Source: Motiliproteus sp. (GTDB lineage Bacteria; Pseudomonadota; Gammaproteobacteria; Pseudomonadales; Balneatricaceae). From it: DNA of 60,052 bases. The notes beneath the pieces were generated by a model that had not been told where the DNA came from, ran no database searches, and saw nothing but the letters and a program-made list of their open reading frames with translations. Shown piece by piece: positions 17,522 through 28,332 of the stretch. The number at the start of each line of letters is the position of its first letter. The first letter of the stretch is position 1. The position numbers and the translations under genes are program-made. The stretch covers positions 1-60,052 of the forward strand of contig JAPHRD010000014.1 in NCBI GenBank assembly GCA_026196225.1. The letters are read 5' to 3'.

Positions 17522-19081
17522 ATGGTCAAATTTGACGGTGATGATTCTGCTACGGTGTTTGTTAATTTGGAACGTTCCGAGCTGATCGAACAGGCGGTCG
17601 CCAGGGGGGAAGGTAAGCTGGCTGATACCGGTGCCTTGGTGGTATCAACAGGTCGCCGTACCGGTCGCTCGCCAATGGATCGCTTTATCGTCGAAGAGCC
17701 TAGTACCGCCGATGAGATTCACTGGGGGCCGATCAATAAGCCGTTTTCAGCCGATCGGTTTGATGACCTTTGGGAGCGGGTTGAAGAGTATCTGGCGACT
17801 AAAGAAGATCATTTTGTTTCCACCGTCCATGTGGGCGCCGCTAAAGACCACTATCTTCCCGTCCAGGTTATTACTGAAACCGCATGGCACAATCTGTTTG
17901 GCCAAAATCTGTTTATCCAGCCGAAAGAATACAATCCCAAGGCCAAGGAGGAGTGGAAGATCCTCAGCGTGCCCAGCTTTTGCTGCGATCCTGAGCGTGA
18001 CGGTACCAACAGCGACGGTTGTGTGGTCATCAATTTTGCCCGTCGGAAGGTGCTGCTGGCGGGTATGAAATATGCCGGCGAGATGAAGAAAGCGATGTTC
18101 AGCGTGCAGAATTTCCTCTTGCCTGAAAAGGGCGTGCTGCCCATGCACTGCTCTGCCAATGTCGGCGATGAGGGCGATACCACGTTGTTCTTTGGCCTCT
18201 CGGGTACAGGTAAAACCACATTGTCTGCAGACCCCGAACGTTTTCTTATTGGCGATGACGAGCACGGCTGGGGTAAGGGTATGGTGTTTAACCTCGAAGG
18301 GGGCTGTTACGCCAAGACCATCAATCTCAGTCGCGACAATGAACCGGTTATCTGGGATGCCATTCGTTTTGGGGCTATCGTTGAGAATGTGGTGCTGGAT
18401 GGCCAGAATGCGACCGATTACAGCGATGTCTCACTGACAGAGAATGGTCGATGTGCTTATCCGTTGAAACATGTGGATAAACGTTTTAAGAAAAATAAAG
18501 CCAATGAGCCCAGCGCTATCATCTTTCTTACCTGTGATCTCACTGGAGTGCTGCCTCCGGTTGCGAAACTGAGTCGGGAAGCCGCGGCCTATCATTTCCT
18601 CAGTGGTTATACCGCCTTGGTGGGCTCGACCGAGATGGACTCTGAAGCCAGTATCAAATCCACCTTTTCTACCTGTTTTGGCGCACCGTTCTTCCCTCGA
18701 CCGGCGGGAGAATACGCCGAACTACTGATGAAACGAATGAGATCGGCGGATTGCCCAGCCTATCTGGTCAACACCGGTTGGAGTGGGGGTGGCTACGGTG
18801 TCGGAGAGCGTTTCTCCATTGCAACTACTCGACAGATCATTGCAGCGATTCAAGACGGTTCCTTAGATAACGCAGACTGTACCCATCTGCAGACTATTAA
18901 TTTGGATATTCCAAACCAGGTTCCCGGTATCGATCAATCGCTACTTAACCCCCGTGATACCTGGCAAGACAAAGCGGCTTATGATCAGGCTGCGAAGCAG
19001 TTGTCCGAGCAATTTATCAATAATTTCCAGAAATTTGAGGTGGAGCCCGAGATTCTGGCGGCGGGGCCCCAGGCCTCATAG
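17522..19081 (+). CDS. pckA: Phosphoenolpyruvate carboxykinase (ATP)
   Basis: PckA converts oxaloacetate and ATP to phosphoenolpyruvate, the first committed step of gluconeogenesis. This is the ATP-dependent bacterial type, shown by length (519 residues) and by the kinase-1a loop GLSGTGKTT at residues 225-233 with Lys231. The downstream LIGDDEHGW is the kinase-2 metal-binding region. The active-site loop [10 protein letters not shown] lies near residue 46. An AAGGG ribosome-binding site precedes the ATG. Confidence 0.97.
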   Translation: MVKFDGDDSATVFVNLERSELIEQAVARGEGKLADTGALVVSTGRRTGRSPMDRFIVEEPSTADEIHWGPINKPFSADRFDDLWERVEEYLATKEDHFVSTVHVGAAKDHYLPVQVITETAWHNLFGQNLFIQPKEYNPKAKEEWKILSVPSFCCDPERDGTNSDGCVVINFARRKVLLAGMKYAGEMKKAMFSVQNFLLPEKGVLPMHCSANVGDEGDTTLFFGLSGTGKTTLSADPERFLIGDDEHGWGKGMVFNLEGGCYAKTINLSRDNEPVIWDAIRFGAIVENVVLDGQNATDYSDVSLTENGRCAYPLKHVDKRFKKNKANEPSAIIFLTCDLTGVLPPVAKLSREAAAYHFLSGYTALVGSTEMDSEASIKSTFSTCFGAPFFPRPAGEYAELLMKRMRSADCPAYLVNTGWSGGGYGVGERFSIATTRQIIAAIQDGSLDNADCTHLQTINLDIPNQVPGIDQSLLNPRDTWQDKAAYDQAAKQLSEQFINNFQKFEVEPEILAAGPQAS

Positions 19082-19316
19082 AATCTGGTCTTTTTAAAAT
19101 TCTCATACCAATGAAGTAGGAATAATTGAGACCGACGGGGCTTGATTTATGTATTATGGTCCCCATCTACAACGAATCACCTGAATTTAAAGCGTCACTT
19201 CAGTTTAAACAGCGTTGTTTAAGATTGAATATAAGCTGCGCGCTTCCATAAAATTTCCGGTCAATGCTATTATGGGCGACCTAAATGAGTCGCTAGTGCC
19301 TTGGAGACAAGATCTA

Positions 19317-19643
19317 ATGAGCGAAAATATTGTCAATGTGACAGATGCAAGCTTTGAGCAAGAAGTGCTGAAAGCAGAAGGAGCCGTATTGGTTGATTAT
19401 TGGGCTGAATGGTGTGGCCCTTGTAAGATGATCGCCCCAGTATTGGAAGAAGTGGCCAAAGATTACGGCGACCGCCTGAAGGTATGCAAGCTGAACATCG
19501 ATGAGAACAGCGAAACACCGCCAAAGTTCGGTATTCGTGGTATTCCTACTCTGATGCTGTTTAAAGACGGCAACGTCGAAGCTACCAAAGTGGGTGCTTT
19601 GTCCAAGTCACAGCTGACTGCCTTCTTGGAAAGCAGCCTGTAA
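19317..19643 (+). CDS. trxA: Thioredoxin 1
   Basis: TrxA is the main cytoplasmic disulfide reductant for ribonucleotide reductase, PAPS reductase and others. The 108-residue protein has the active site WCGPC at residues 32-36 and the cis-proline in RGIPTLMLF. The start at ATG 19317, with GGAG ten bases upstream, gives the standard length. The in-frame start at 19215 would add 34 residues of non-thioredoxin sequence. It precedes rho, as in many gammaproteobacteria. Confidence 0.97.
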   Translation: MSENIVNVTDASFEQEVLKAEGAVLVDYWAEWCGPCKMIAPVLEEVAKDYGDRLKVCKLNIDENSETPPKFGIRGIPTLMLFKDGNVEATKVGALSKSQLTAFLESSL

Positions 19644-19655
19644 AATTATCAATTT

Positions 19656-19688
19656 CTGGAGTAGCCAGTGCTGCTCCAGGATTTGTTT
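19656..19688 (+). terminator. Probable terminator after trxA
   Basis: CTGGAGTAGC (19656-19665) pairs with GCTGCTCCAG (19670-19679) with one G-U wobble and a CAGT loop. The following GATTTGTTT is a poor T-run, so termination may be partial. The 168 bases from here to rho form its leader. Leader attenuation of rho is known in enterobacteria, but I see no clear leader peptide here. Confidence 0.55.
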
Positions 19689-19847
19689 CTGATCCAAACA
19701 GCCATAATCTCGCCGTAGTACTTGCTTTCCCAAGCATTAATCGCCAGAATAGGCTCACACTTCCTTCATGAACGTGAAGACCTTTTCCAACTAGTCCCCT
19801 CTTTATTAGTAGCCAGCCATCTGCTGCGCGCACTCGACAAATAGATT

Positions 19848-21107
19848 ATGAATCTCTCTGAATTAAAACTAAAACCCGTTAAAGAACTTCTCGAAATCGC
19901 CAAAGACATGGGCATGGATAACCTAGCCCGTTCCCGTAAACAGGATGTCATCTTTTCGATTCTGAAAAAGCACGCCAAGGGTGGCGAAGATATCTATGGT
20001 GACGGTGTCCTAGAGATCCTTCAGGATGGTTTTGGCTTCCTGCGTTCTGCAGACAGTTCCTACCTGGCTGGCCCGGATGATATTTATGTCTCCCCTAGCC
20101 AGATTCGTCGTTTCAATCTGCGCAAAGGCGATACCATCGCCGGTAAAATTCGACCGCCAAAAGATGGTGAGCGCTACTTCGCGCTGTTGAAGGTTGATCA
20201 GATCAACTTTGATCGCCCCGAACAGGCCAAGAGCAAGATTCTATTTGAAAACCTGACGCCACTGTTCCCCCAGGATCGACTGGTGTTGGAGATGGGTAAT
20301 GGTTCCAAAGAGGACCTGACAGCGCGAGTCATCGATCTGATCGCTCCTATGGGTAAAGGTCAGCGTGCTTTGGTGGTATCGCCACCGAAGGCTGGTAAGA
20401 CTCTGATGTTGCAGAACATCGCTTCTTCCATCACCCGAAATAATCCCGAGTGTCATCTGATCGTATTGCTGATCGATGAACGCCCTGAAGAAGTGACCGA
20501 GATGCAGCGCTCGGTACGTGGCGAAGTTGTTGCCAGTACTTTCGATGAGCCGCCTGCCCGTCACGTTCAGGTCGCCGACATGGTGATCGAAAAGGCCAAG
20601 CGCCTGGTTGAGCATAAGAAGGATGTAGTGATCCTGCTGGACTCTATCACCCGTCTGGCCCGTGCTTACAACACTGTTATCCCTTCCTCCGGTAAAGTAT
20701 TGACCGGTGGTGTTGATGCTCATGCTTTGGAGCGTCCTAAGCGCTTCTTCGGTGCCGCTCGTAATATTGAGGAGGGTGGCAGCCTGACTATTATCGCTAC
20801 CGCATTGGTTGATACCGGTTCGAAAATGGACGAGGTTATCTTCGAAGAATTTAAAGGTACCGGTAACTCTGAAGTTCATCTGGACCGTAAAGCTGCAGAA
20901 AAGCGGGTGTTCCCTGCTATCAATATCCGTCGCTCCGGTACTCGCCGGGAGGATCTGCTGACATCCGAAGATGAACTGCAGCGGATGTGGATTCTGCGCA
21001 AATTGTTGGACTCTATGGAAGACACTGCCGCCGTCGAGTTTGTTCTCGATAAGCTGAAAGACTTTAAGACCAACGACGAATTCTTTATGTCGATGAAGCG
21101 TAAGTAA
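19848..21107 (+). CDS. rho: Transcription termination factor Rho
   Basis: Rho is a hexameric RNA helicase that ends transcription at Rho-dependent sites. The 419-residue protein has the N-terminal helical Rho_N domain ([19 protein letters not shown]), the RNA-binding cold-shock-like domain with DGFGFLRS near residue 62, and the RecA-like ATPase with Walker A SPPKAGKT (Lys184) and Walker [11 protein letters not shown]. The length is the same as E. coli. The ribosome-binding site in front of the ATG is weak, which fits known tight control of this gene. Confidence 0.98.
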   Translation: MNLSELKLKPVKELLEIAKDMGMDNLARSRKQDVIFSILKKHAKGGEDIYGDGVLEILQDGFGFLRSADSSYLAGPDDIYVSPSQIRRFNLRKGDTIAGKIRPPKDGERYFALLKVDQINFDRPEQAKSKILFENLTPLFPQDRLVLEMGNGSKEDLTARVIDLIAPMGKGQRALVVSPPKAGKTLMLQNIASSITRNNPECHLIVLLIDERPEEVTEMQRSVRGEVVASTFDEPPARHVQVADMVIEKAKRLVEHKKDVVILLDSITRLARAYNTVIPSSGKVLTGGVDAHALERPKRFFGAARNIEEGGSLTIIATALVDTGSKMDEVIFEEFKGTGNSEVHLDRKAAEKRVFPAINIRRSGTRREDLLTSEDELQRMWILRKLLDSMEDTAAVEFVLDKLKDFKTNDEFFMSMKRK

Positions 21108-21129
21108 GCGCTGACACCGATCTACCAAT

Positions 21130-21158
21130 AAGGGTAAGTCTCTGGCTTGCCCTTTTTT
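21130..21158 (+). terminator. Intrinsic terminator after rho
   Basis: AAGGGTAAG (21130-21138) pairs with CTTGCCCTT (21146-21154) with one G-U pair, followed by a T-run. It lies 22 bases past the rho stop codon. Confidence 0.85.
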
Positions 21159-21258
21159 GTTGTCTGATAAAACTCATCCAACTTGGTGCTGGCCGAGAAC
21201 CGTGCAACTGGCTAGAATCTGCCCTAAGCTTTTGTAACACTGGCAACCGGTAAACCAT

Positions 21259-22743
21259 ATGAAATATAAGGATCTACGGGACTTTATTGATGCTCTGGAA
21301 GGAATGGGTGAGCTGCAGCGGATCCGCGCTGAAGTGGACCCCTATCTGGAGATGACCGAGATCTGTGACCGGACCCTGCGTGCTGGCGGTCCGGCTTTGT
21401 TGTTTGAGAATCCCAAAGGTCACGACACTCCGGTACTGGCAAATCTGTTCGGTACCCCGCGACGGGTCGCCCTTGGCATGGGTCAGGACAGTGTTGAGCT
21501 GCTGCGTGAAGTGGGCAAGCTGCTGGCGTTTCTGAAAGAGCCGGAGCCCCCAAAAGGGATGAAGGATGCCTGGCAGAAGTTGCCGGTATTCAAGCAGGTG
21601 ATGAATATGGGGCCGAAAGTGGTGAAGCAGGCTCCCTGTCAGACTCACGTGCTGCGTGGTGAAGAGGTGGATCTGACCAAGCTGCCTATCCAGACTTGCT
21701 GGCCAGACGATGCCGCCCCTTTGGTTACCTGGCCATTGGTTATTACCAAAGGTCCCCATAAGGACCGGCACAATCTGGGGATTTATCGACAGCAGCTGAT
21801 AGGCAAAAACAAATTGATTATGCGATGGCTTTCCCACCGCGGCGGTGCTCTAGATTTCAAAGAGTGGCAGGAGGAGCATCCGGGGGAGCGTTTCCCTATC
21901 TCGGTAGCCTTGGGGGCTGATCCTGCGACGATTCTGGGTGCGGTGACGCCGGTGCCCGATACCTTGTCAGAATACGCCTTTGCAGGATTGCTGCGGGGAG
22001 AGAAGACCGAGCTGGTTAAGTCGATTACCAATGATCTGCAAGTACCAGCCAGCGCCGAGTATATCCTGGAAGGTTACATCGAGCCGGGAGAAATGGCCGA
22101 AGAGGGACCCTTTGGCGATCACACCGGCTACTACAACGAAGTAGAGAGCTTTCCGGTATTTACAGTTGACTGTGTTACCCACCGTAATCGTCCTATCTAC
22201 CACAGTACCTACACCGGGCGGCCACCTGATGAGCCGGCAATTTTGGGTGTGGCGCTGAACGAAGTATTTATTCCGATACTGCAGAAACAGTATCCGGAGA
22301 TCGTCGATTTCTATCTGCCGCCGGAAGGCTGCTCCTATCGTTTGGCGGTGGTGACCATCAAGAAGCAGTACCCTGGTCATGCCAAGCGAGTAATGATGGG
22401 GGTGTGGTCGTTCCTGCGCCAATTCATGTACACCAAGTTTGTGATTGTCACCGACGATGATGTTGATGCCCGCAATTGGGAAGATGTGATCTGGGCTATA
22501 ACCACTCGCATGGACCCTTCCCGTGATAGCGTATTTGTGGAAAATACGCCCATCGATTATCTCGACTTTGCATCGCCGGTTCCGCGTCTGGGGTCGAAAA
22601 TGGGGCTGGATGCGACCAATAAATTGCCCGGTGAGACCGAACGGGAGTGGGGTGTTCCTATCGCCATGGATGCGGCGGTAAAGCAGCGTGTAGACGAGAT
22701 CTGGGACAGTCTCGGTATCGATCTTAACAAGGGTTCCCAGTAA
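21259..22743 (+). CDS. ubiD: 4-hydroxy-3-polyprenylbenzoate decarboxylase
   Basis: UbiD removes the carboxyl group from the polyprenylated hydroxybenzoate ring in ubiquinone synthesis and needs the prenylated flavin made by UbiX. The 494-residue length matches the E. coli enzyme. Family motifs include [11 protein letters not shown] and the N-terminal [14 protein letters not shown]. The gene follows rho and precedes a flavin-reductase-like gene 32 bases downstream, an order similar to E. coli ubiD-fre. Confidence 0.96.
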   Translation: MKYKDLRDFIDALEGMGELQRIRAEVDPYLEMTEICDRTLRAGGPALLFENPKGHDTPVLANLFGTPRRVALGMGQDSVELLREVGKLLAFLKEPEPPKGMKDAWQKLPVFKQVMNMGPKVVKQAPCQTHVLRGEEVDLTKLPIQTCWPDDAAPLVTWPLVITKGPHKDRHNLGIYRQQLIGKNKLIMRWLSHRGGALDFKEWQEEHPGERFPISVALGADPATILGAVTPVPDTLSEYAFAGLLRGEKTELVKSITNDLQVPASAEYILEGYIEPGEMAEEGPFGDHTGYYNEVESFPVFTVDCVTHRNRPIYHSTYTGRPPDEPAILGVALNEVFIPILQKQYPEIVDFYLPPEGCSYRLAVVTIKKQYPGHAKRVMMGVWSFLRQFMYTKFVIVTDDDVDARNWEDVIWAITTRMDPSRDSVFVENTPIDYLDFASPVPRLGSKMGLDATNKLPGETEREWGVPIAMDAAVKQRVDEIWDSLGIDLNKGSQ

Positions 22744-22775
22744 TCCTAAACTGGATGCCAACGAGGTATTTTTAA

Positions 22776-23573
22776 ATGACGACTGAAAACAACGGGCCTG
22801 ACTCTTCCACTGAGGTGAATGACGCTGAATGCGCCGCCACCCATTGGCCGCAACTTACCTGCACCTGCGATGTGTTGGGGGTAAAGTTGCTGGCCGCATC
22901 GGTGTATGAGGTGCGGTTGCGAGTTCCGCAACTGGGGCAGGAAGTTGGCTTTCATGCCGGTCAGTATTTGGAGCTGGTGATGGAGGATGGCCGCGGCGTA
23001 CCTTATTCAATCGCCTCGGCGCCCAATCAGCAGGAGCTGGAGTTGCACATATTTAATCAGGGTGAAGGCACTCTGTCAGACCAGGTGCTGGATCTGTTTC
23101 GCTCTCAGTCTTCAGTACAAATTCGGATGGCCATGGGCGAGTGTATACTCTTCCCTGATCACCTTGATGACGATGATGAGCTACTGTTTATTGCCGCCGG
23201 CACCTGTTTTGGCCAGATGAAATCGATGATCGAACATGCTCTGGATGAAGGGATCAAAAATCCGATTCATCTCTACTGGGGTGTACGTGAGCAGGAGCAG
23301 TTCTACTTACGCTGTCTCGCCGATTCCTGGGCCAAGGACCACCCTCAGGTGCATTTTGTGCCGGTGGTTTCTGATCAGTTGGAGGAGTGGCAAGGGCGCA
23401 CAGGTTTAGTCCACGAAGCGGTGATTCAGGATTTCGAAGGCCTAGAGCGTATCAAAGCTTATATCTGTGGATCGCCGCCGATGGTGTATGCGGTGGAGGA
23501 TGCGTTCCTTGATCACGGCCTGAAGAAGGGCAGTATCTTTTCAGATGTGTTTGCCTACGCCCCTAGAAGCTAA
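22776..23573 (+). CDS. Fre-like NAD(P)H-flavin reductase family protein
   Basis: The 265-residue protein belongs to the ferredoxin-NADP reductase superfamily and most resembles Fre, which supplies reduced flavin. The flavin motif PYSIAS is near residue 75. The nicotinamide-binding segment reads AAGTCFGQMKSM where Fre has a GGTGFSYARSI-type loop, so a normally conserved glycine is a cysteine here. The C-terminal SDVFAYAP matches the Fre ending. An N-terminal stretch of about 30 residues is extra and contains three cysteines (ECAATHW and CTCD) but lacks a ferredoxin [2Fe-2S] domain pattern. It is probably cotranscribed with ubiD. Confidence 0.8.
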   Translation: MTTENNGPDSSTEVNDAECAATHWPQLTCTCDVLGVKLLAASVYEVRLRVPQLGQEVGFHAGQYLELVMEDGRGVPYSIASAPNQQELELHIFNQGEGTLSDQVLDLFRSQSSVQIRMAMGECILFPDHLDDDDELLFIAAGTCFGQMKSMIEHALDEGIKNPIHLYWGVREQEQFYLRCLADSWAKDHPQVHFVPVVSDQLEEWQGRTGLVHEAVIQDFEGLERIKAYICGSPPMVYAVEDAFLDHGLKKGSIFSDVFAYAPRS

Positions 23574-23599
23574 TGTAATGGCTTGGCAAAAAACCAATA

Positions 23600-23629
23600 A
23601 AAAAGGTGGCTGGTCAGCCACCTTTTTTT
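23600..23629. terminator. Bidirectional intrinsic terminator
   Basis: AAAAAGGTGGCT (23600-23611) pairs perfectly with AGCCACCTTTTT (23616-23627) around GGTC, with more T's after it. It lies between the convergent fre-like and hemY genes and has A- and T-runs on both sides, so it can serve both. Confidence 0.92.
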
Positions 23630-23650
23630 GTTACCTGTTGTGTCTAAAGA

Positions 23651-24892
23651 TCAGCTGTTGCCGGCAGGTAGTGGCAGCTTAGGCAGGCTTTCTTCGGTGC
23701 TGCCGAAACTTTCTTCCATCAGCTTCTGACAACCCTCTGCATCTTCCAAGTGGCGCAACAGTCGAGCCAGTTCACCGTAGGCTTCCTGAGATTTTTCCAA
23801 CGCCAAGCTGCGTTGGAAGTAATCCCGTGCTTTCTGCCACTGTGCATTAAGCATAGACAGGCGGCCGAGGGTGAGGTGCAGTGTGGCGTTGTCAGGATGC
23901 TCATCGAGCCAGCTCTCTGCGAACTTCAGCTGTTTGGCCGGGTTGTTGCCGGCGATCTGACCGTAGCGCTTGATCAGAGAGTCATCCCAGTTGTGCTTGA
24001 GATTGTCTCGCAGGAACGCTTCCGCCTTTTCAGGGGCGTCGTTATCGATCAGCAGCTTGGCATAGCTATCGGCCAGGGCGCTGTCATGGCTGAGTTCTCC
24101 AGGAAGTGATTTCCAGGTCTTGTTCAGGGTTTTCAGACGGGTCTGCTCATCTGCTTCCACTGGCAGCTTATCGAGGGATTTGTTCATCAGTCCCATGTAG
24201 GCTTGTTGCTCCAGTTTCTTCAGCTGAATTTTGCTGAATACATCGTGCTTATGCAGGTAAGGCACCAGATCGGCCAGCGACTGCCAATCCTGCTGCTGCA
24301 GGTAGGCCTGCTTGAGCATCTTCAATACCAACGTGTGGCGAGGCGCAATGCCGCGCAGACGTTTCAGGGTTGCTACGCAAGGCTCTAGCTGACCGCGGGA
24401 CATCTGAATCTGTGCCTTGGTTAGGCCAATGGCCGCTTCCGCTTTAGGCATCGCATTATGAGCCTGCTTCAAGAAACGGTCCGCTGCGTCCGGCAGGCCT
24501 TGCTCGTGAGCGGCACGGGCGGCCGCCAGGTAGTTGATCAAAGGCGTTTCCGCTTTGTCGGCGGCTGACACCAGCATCCGCTGTGCTTTCACCCAATCAC
24601 CGGTAGACATCGCCAGCAGACCTTTAAGGGTGCGACGATTGGCTCGGACGCGAGTACGCTTTTCATTCCAGTCGCCAATCTTACGACGGCGTTCCAGAAT
24701 GTACTGAAGTAAACGTACGGCGAGATGGAAAATGAAAAAGGTAACCAGTACAACAATGGCCAACCCCCAGATCGAGGTTTCAACGGTGGTGCTTTGGTAG
24801 CTCAGTAACACATAACCGGGATCTTTGATCACCAGCTCACCGACAAAGGCGCCCGCCAGCAGGATTATGCCTGCAACAATTAGCAGTTTCAT
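23651..24892 (-). CDS. hemY: HemY, haem-operon TPR membrane protein
   Basis: This 413-residue protein has two N-terminal membrane segments (about residues 3-20 and 42-64), the HemY_N region, and TPR-like helical repeats in the rest (for example WLDEHPDNATLHLTLGRLSM). It is not the Gram-positive enzyme of the same name. Its role in haem synthesis is thought to be structural or regulatory. It is the last gene of hemC-D-X-Y and overlaps the hemX stop by one base. Confidence 0.93.
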   Translation of the reverse strand: MKLLIVAGIILLAGAFVGELVIKDPGYVLLSYQSTTVETSIWGLAIVVLVTFFIFHLAVRLLQYILERRRKIGDWNEKRTRVRANRRTLKGLLAMSTGDWVKAQRMLVSAADKAETPLINYLAAARAAHEQGLPDAADRFLKQAHNAMPKAEAAIGLTKAQIQMSRGQLEPCVATLKRLRGIAPRHTLVLKMLKQAYLQQQDWQSLADLVPYLHKHDVFSKIQLKKLEQQAYMGLMNKSLDKLPVEADEQTRLKTLNKTWKSLPGELSHDSALADSYAKLLIDNDAPEKAEAFLRDNLKHNWDDSLIKRYGQIAGNNPAKQLKFAESWLDEHPDNATLHLTLGRLSMLNAQWQKARDYFQRSLALEKSQEAYGELARLLRHLEDAEGCQKLMEESFGSTEESLPKLPLPAGNS

Positions 24893-26223
24893 CAGGCTGC
24901 TCCTTTGCCGCTATGGACATCCGTAAAGTAGGCTTTAAGGGCGTTGAGGGAGCCTGAAATATCCGGTAAGGCAGGAGACACTTGGACAGATTTCAGATCG
25001 TTCAGACCTTTCTGAAGGGCTTGGGTTGTGCCGTCATCAGCCTTGAAGTACTTGCCGACCCACTCGCCTGCTTTTTTCAGGCTGGCGTCGTAAGAACCCT
25101 GGTGGCCTTGTAACAGTGACAGCTGCGCCTGTTCGATCATCAGGTGTAGGTTCTGCTGTAGGAAGTAGACCTGTTCAGGTGAAAGCAGAGGCTCAATGGG
25201 CTTATCACGATGCTGGATAACTACCAGTTTTTCCAGCTTGTCCATAGCCTGATTCCAAGAGGTCTTGAGCCCTTGGTTCCAGGTTTCAGTTACACCCTCA
25301 GGAGTAACTTTCTCCAGCATTGCAGGGAATTCACGCTTCTCCGAGATCGGGATCAGTTTCAGGTTTGCGACCTGCTCGTTAAGCGCGGCCAGCTTCAGGA
25401 AGATGCCGTCGATATCCAGCTTGGGCACTGATTCCAGTGCTGCGATGTCGCTGGCGATCGCCTTGCGGACGTTGTAGATCGAAACGTCATCAGTCTCTTT
25501 AAGGATACGGTCAGAGGACTGCAGCAGTGCCAGTGCGCCTACTGGAGATTTCTCCATCAGGGCGCGTTGATTGGCCAGTCGCAGTAGATATTCAACCTCG
25601 GCCAACAACCAGTCTTTGCGCTTGTCGGTTCCAACCTGGCTGATCTGCTTCATGCTGCGGGTTAGTCGGTCCTGCAGCTCATTGACATTGTTAGCCTGAG
25701 CGCTGATTTCCGATTGCAGTGTTTGCAGTTGAGCGCCTGCTGAAGAGGCTTGCTTGCCAGCCTTGGCGGCTTCAGCCAAGCTTTGTTGCAGGTTGCTCTC
25801 CAGATCCTTGTTGAGCCCTGCAGTTGTGGACTGCAGAGTTGCGGCCTGGGCCTGCAGCTCTTGGATCTTCTGGAAGCCGTAGCCGGCAACGATCAATGCA
25901 CAGATCGCCAGGAAGAAAGCCAGAACGCCTATCCAGGAACGGCTTTTTTTAGCTTCCTGTGCAGGTTGTTCTGTTTGCTGAGCAGCAACGGGTTCGGTGA
26001 CGTCGTCTGGCACTACTTCGTCGCTGGACGGTTGATCGCCCTGCGTTTCTTCGGTGGTGCTTTCGGTATCGCCATCTACTGCTTCAGAAGCGTCTGTCTC
26101 CAGTTCCGCCTGATCGCTGTTGACCTCTTCGGTGTCGACAGCTTCGGTGGTGTCACTGACATTCTCTTCATTGGTCTGCAGGTTTTCCTGCTCTAGCTCT
26201 TTGTCATTCATGGACTTTTCCAT
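24892..26223 (-). CDS. hemX: HemX, membrane protein of the haem operon
   Basis: HemX has an acidic Glu/Asp/Thr-rich N-terminal region, a single membrane segment (SWIGVLAFFLAICALIVAGY), a coiled coil rich in Gln and Ala, and a C-terminal helical domain. Such proteins are often labelled uroporphyrin-III C-methyltransferase, but this sequence shows no SAM-dependent CobA-type methylase motifs, so that activity is doubtful. Several in-frame starts exist (26271 TTG, 26232, 26229, 26223 and 26211). The first lies inside hemD. I give 26223, with 26211 also plausible because GGAAAAG precedes it. Confidence 0.88.
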   Translation of the reverse strand: MEKSMNDKELEQENLQTNEENVSDTTEAVDTEEVNSDQAELETDASEAVDGDTESTTEETQGDQPSSDEVVPDDVTEPVAAQQTEQPAQEAKKSRSWIGVLAFFLAICALIVAGYGFQKIQELQAQAATLQSTTAGLNKDLESNLQQSLAEAAKAGKQASSAGAQLQTLQSEISAQANNVNELQDRLTRSMKQISQVGTDKRKDWLLAEVEYLLRLANQRALMEKSPVGALALLQSSDRILKETDDVSIYNVRKAIASDIAALESVPKLDIDGIFLKLAALNEQVANLKLIPISEKREFPAMLEKVTPEGVTETWNQGLKTSWNQAMDKLEKLVVIQHRDKPIEPLLSPEQVYFLQQNLHLMIEQAQLSLLQGHQGSYDASLKKAGEWVGKYFKADDGTTQALQKGLNDLKSVQVSPALPDISGSLNALKAYFTDVHSGKGAA

Positions 26224-26245
26224 GTTCATCATCCGCAGTGGTTTG

Positions 26246-27046
26246 TTAATTATTAAGCTGTATGGCCTCAATCATGGCCGTATCGGTAGCATTTTCTGCC
26301 ACCAGAATTCGGTTGTAGCCTAATTGTTCTGCCGTTGTGGCGACCCGTTGGCTGGGAACGACCACAGGAACTTGATGCAGCTGTTCAATCGGCAGGGGGT
26401 GGCTTTTGCCCCGGCACAGTTGATCCAGATTCGTTAAAGACTCTTTGCTGGTCACTAACATAACTGAAGGTAGAAAATTATAAATGATACTTTCGATGTC
26501 CTGTTCAGGGTAGTCGGGCATCCGGCGGCGGTAAAGTTCAGCATAGTCCACTCGCGCCCCTCTGTTGCGCAGAGTATCGGCTAAACACTCTCGTCCACCT
26601 TGGCCTCGGCAGATAAGTATCCGTTTTTCCTCGACATTATGCAGCAACGGAAGTTCCAAAAGTGCTTCCGAGTTCATGCTTTTACCGGGGCTGGTGGGTT
26701 CGATCTGTAATTCTTGCAGGGTTCTTGCGGTGGCGTCGCCAACCGCCAGCCATTGAATACCCAGCGGCAGTTGCGGCCAATAACGATCAATCCAGTCATG
26801 GCCGAGTCGGGCAGCGTTGGCGCTGACAAAAATAACGATATGGTAAAGATCGAGGTCGAGAAAGATCTGTTTCAGGGGCTGAACATCTTCCAAGTAATCA
26901 TCTGCAGCCTGAATCTGCAGGGTGGGGAACGGCACTGGTTCCGCACCTGCATCGTTCAAAGCACCGCACAATGAGGCGCTTTGATGGGCGGGGCGGGTAA
27001 CCAACACCCGTTGCCCGCTCAGGGATTTACTTGGGTTTGGGGTCAT
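26246..27046 (-). CDS. hemD: Uroporphyrinogen-III synthase
   Basis: HemD closes and isomerises the linear tetrapyrrole hydroxymethylbilane to uroporphyrinogen III. The sequence is diverged, as usual for this family, but shows VLVTRPAHQ at the N-terminus, FVSANAAR near residue 89 and [16 protein letters not shown] in the second domain. The 266-residue length is normal. It overlaps the hemC stop by four bases and is followed by hemX, which confirms the assignment. Confidence 0.94.
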   Translation of the reverse strand: MTPNPSKSLSGQRVLVTRPAHQSASLCGALNDAGAEPVPFPTLQIQAADDYLEDVQPLKQIFLDLDLYHIVIFVSANAARLGHDWIDRYWPQLPLGIQWLAVGDATARTLQELQIEPTSPGKSMNSEALLELPLLHNVEEKRILICRGQGGRECLADTLRNRGARVDYAELYRRRMPDYPEQDIESIIYNFLPSVMLVTSKESLTNLDQLCRGKSHPLPIEQLHQVPVVVPSQRVATTAEQLGYNRILVAENATDTAMIEAIQLNN

Positions 27047-27975
27047 TCCCCGTAAACTTCCTGGAGGATCGCTTTGGCCCCCTGAGACAACAGGTCTTCA
27101 GCCAGATCGACGCCCAGCTGTTCGCACTGTTCAGCCGGTCCACTGATCTCACCGCGGAGAACCAAACTACCGTCAGGGCGTCCCACCAATCCACGGAGGT
27201 GGATCTGCTTATTGTCGTCGAGGGTTGCGTAACAGGCTATCGGTACCTGGCAGCCCCCTTCGAGGTGCTTGTTCATGGCGCGCTCTGCTTTGACGCAGTA
27301 GGAGGTGTCTTGATGGTGCAAGGGTGCCAGCAGATCCAGGGTTTGCTGGTCGGCCATTCGGCATTCAACGCCAACAGCACCTTGGCCACCGGCGGGTAGG
27401 CTCTGCTCGGCCGGGATCTGGGCCTTGATGCGATCTTCCATACCCAGGCGGATCAGACCGGCGGAGGCGAGGATGATGGCGTCGTACTCGCCGTTGTCCA
27501 GTTTGGACAGGCGGGTGTTGACGTTGCCACGCAGGAATTTGATCTGTAGGTCGGGGCGGGATTCACGTAGTTGCGTTTCCCGACGCAGGCTGGAGGTGCC
27601 AACCACAGCACCTTGAGGTAGTTCATCCAGACTGTTGTAGGTGTTGCTGACAAAAGCGTCGGTGGGAACTTCACGCTCGCAAATGATGGCCAGGCCGAGA
27701 CCTTCGGGAAACTCCATCGGCACATCCTTCATGGAATGGACGGCGATATCGGCTTCGTTTTCCAGTAGGGCGTGTTCTAGTTCTTTGACGAAAAGGCCTT
27801 TTCCGCCCACTTTTGCCAGAGGAACATCGAGAATTTTGTCACCCCGTGATGTCATGCCCAGTAGCTCGACCCGAATACCTGGATGATGTTTTTCCAGCTC
27901 AGCTTTGATGAACTCGGCTTGCCAAAGGGCCAGGGGGCTTTTACGGGTTGCGATACGGATCAGTTGTTCTGACAT
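27043..27975 (-). CDS. hemC: Porphobilinogen deaminase (hydroxymethylbilane synthase)
   Basis: HemC joins four porphobilinogen units into hydroxymethylbilane. The dipyrromethane cofactor is carried by Cys242 ([10 protein letters not shown]), the same number as in E. coli, and Asp84 (SMKDVP) is the catalytic aspartate. The 310-residue length is standard. It is the first gene of hemCDXY and diverges from argH. Confidence 0.98.
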   Translation of the reverse strand: MSEQLIRIATRKSPLALWQAEFIKAELEKHHPGIRVELLGMTSRGDKILDVPLAKVGGKGLFVKELEHALLENEADIAVHSMKDVPMEFPEGLGLAIICEREVPTDAFVSNTYNSLDELPQGAVVGTSSLRRETQLRESRPDLQIKFLRGNVNTRLSKLDNGEYDAIILASAGLIRLGMEDRIKAQIPAEQSLPAGGQGAVGVECRMADQQTLDLLAPLHHQDTSYCVKAERAMNKHLEGGCQVPIACYATLDDNKQIHLRGLVGRPDGSLVLRGEISGPAEQCEQLGVDLAEDLLSQGAKAILQEVYGE

Positions 27976-28205
27976 CTTGAGGGTCTCGTTGTACTAAACG
28001 TGGCACGAAATACGGTACTTATACACCGGTCTGGTGACCGATTGTCGGCGTCGGCGGATAGGGCTGGTTTAGCCACTGGGTGCGGTTCCACGGCGGTATC
28101 CGGCTGCGCGTCAGTGTAGCAGAAAGCTATCATGAACTGCACCATTGCGACTTGCTTAGGATCAATCTTGAAAGGTGTGGGTTCGGCTGCTGGAATTCGA
28201 TGCCG

Positions 28206-28241
28206 TTGCCCGTCGCAGAGCGGGCTCTAGCGCTGTATAAT
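28206..28241 (+). promoter_or_regulatory. Probable argH promoter in the 357-bp hemC-argH gap
   Basis: A perfect TATAAT lies at 28236-28241, 91 bases before the argH start. No good -35 lies at 17 bases (TCGCAG), so an activator or another element may help. The rest of the 27976-28332 gap holds a small inverted repeat, CGGTC-TGGT-GACCG, near 28030 and no gene I can support. The open frame across 28080-28400 is the shadow of argH's upstream region. Confidence 0.5.
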
Positions 28242-28332
28242 ACCGCCTCGCGAGAAGCGGTCTCCGGTCTGGGGCTCGTTATCGTAACCAATTTTGCTTT
28301 TACTACTCAGTCCATAGAGGTTGCCACTCATT

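Noticed and set aside
19644..19847. A leader peptide in front of rho
   Set aside because: Only a seven-codon frame at about 19765 was seen, with no ribosome-binding site or similarity to the known leader.
20241..21128. Long reverse open frame inside rho
   Set aside because: It is the antisense shadow of a highly conserved gene and has no recognisable domain.
27976..28332. A gene in the hemC-argH gap
   Set aside because: Open frames there overlap the argH start region or lack a ribosome-binding site and coding-like composition.
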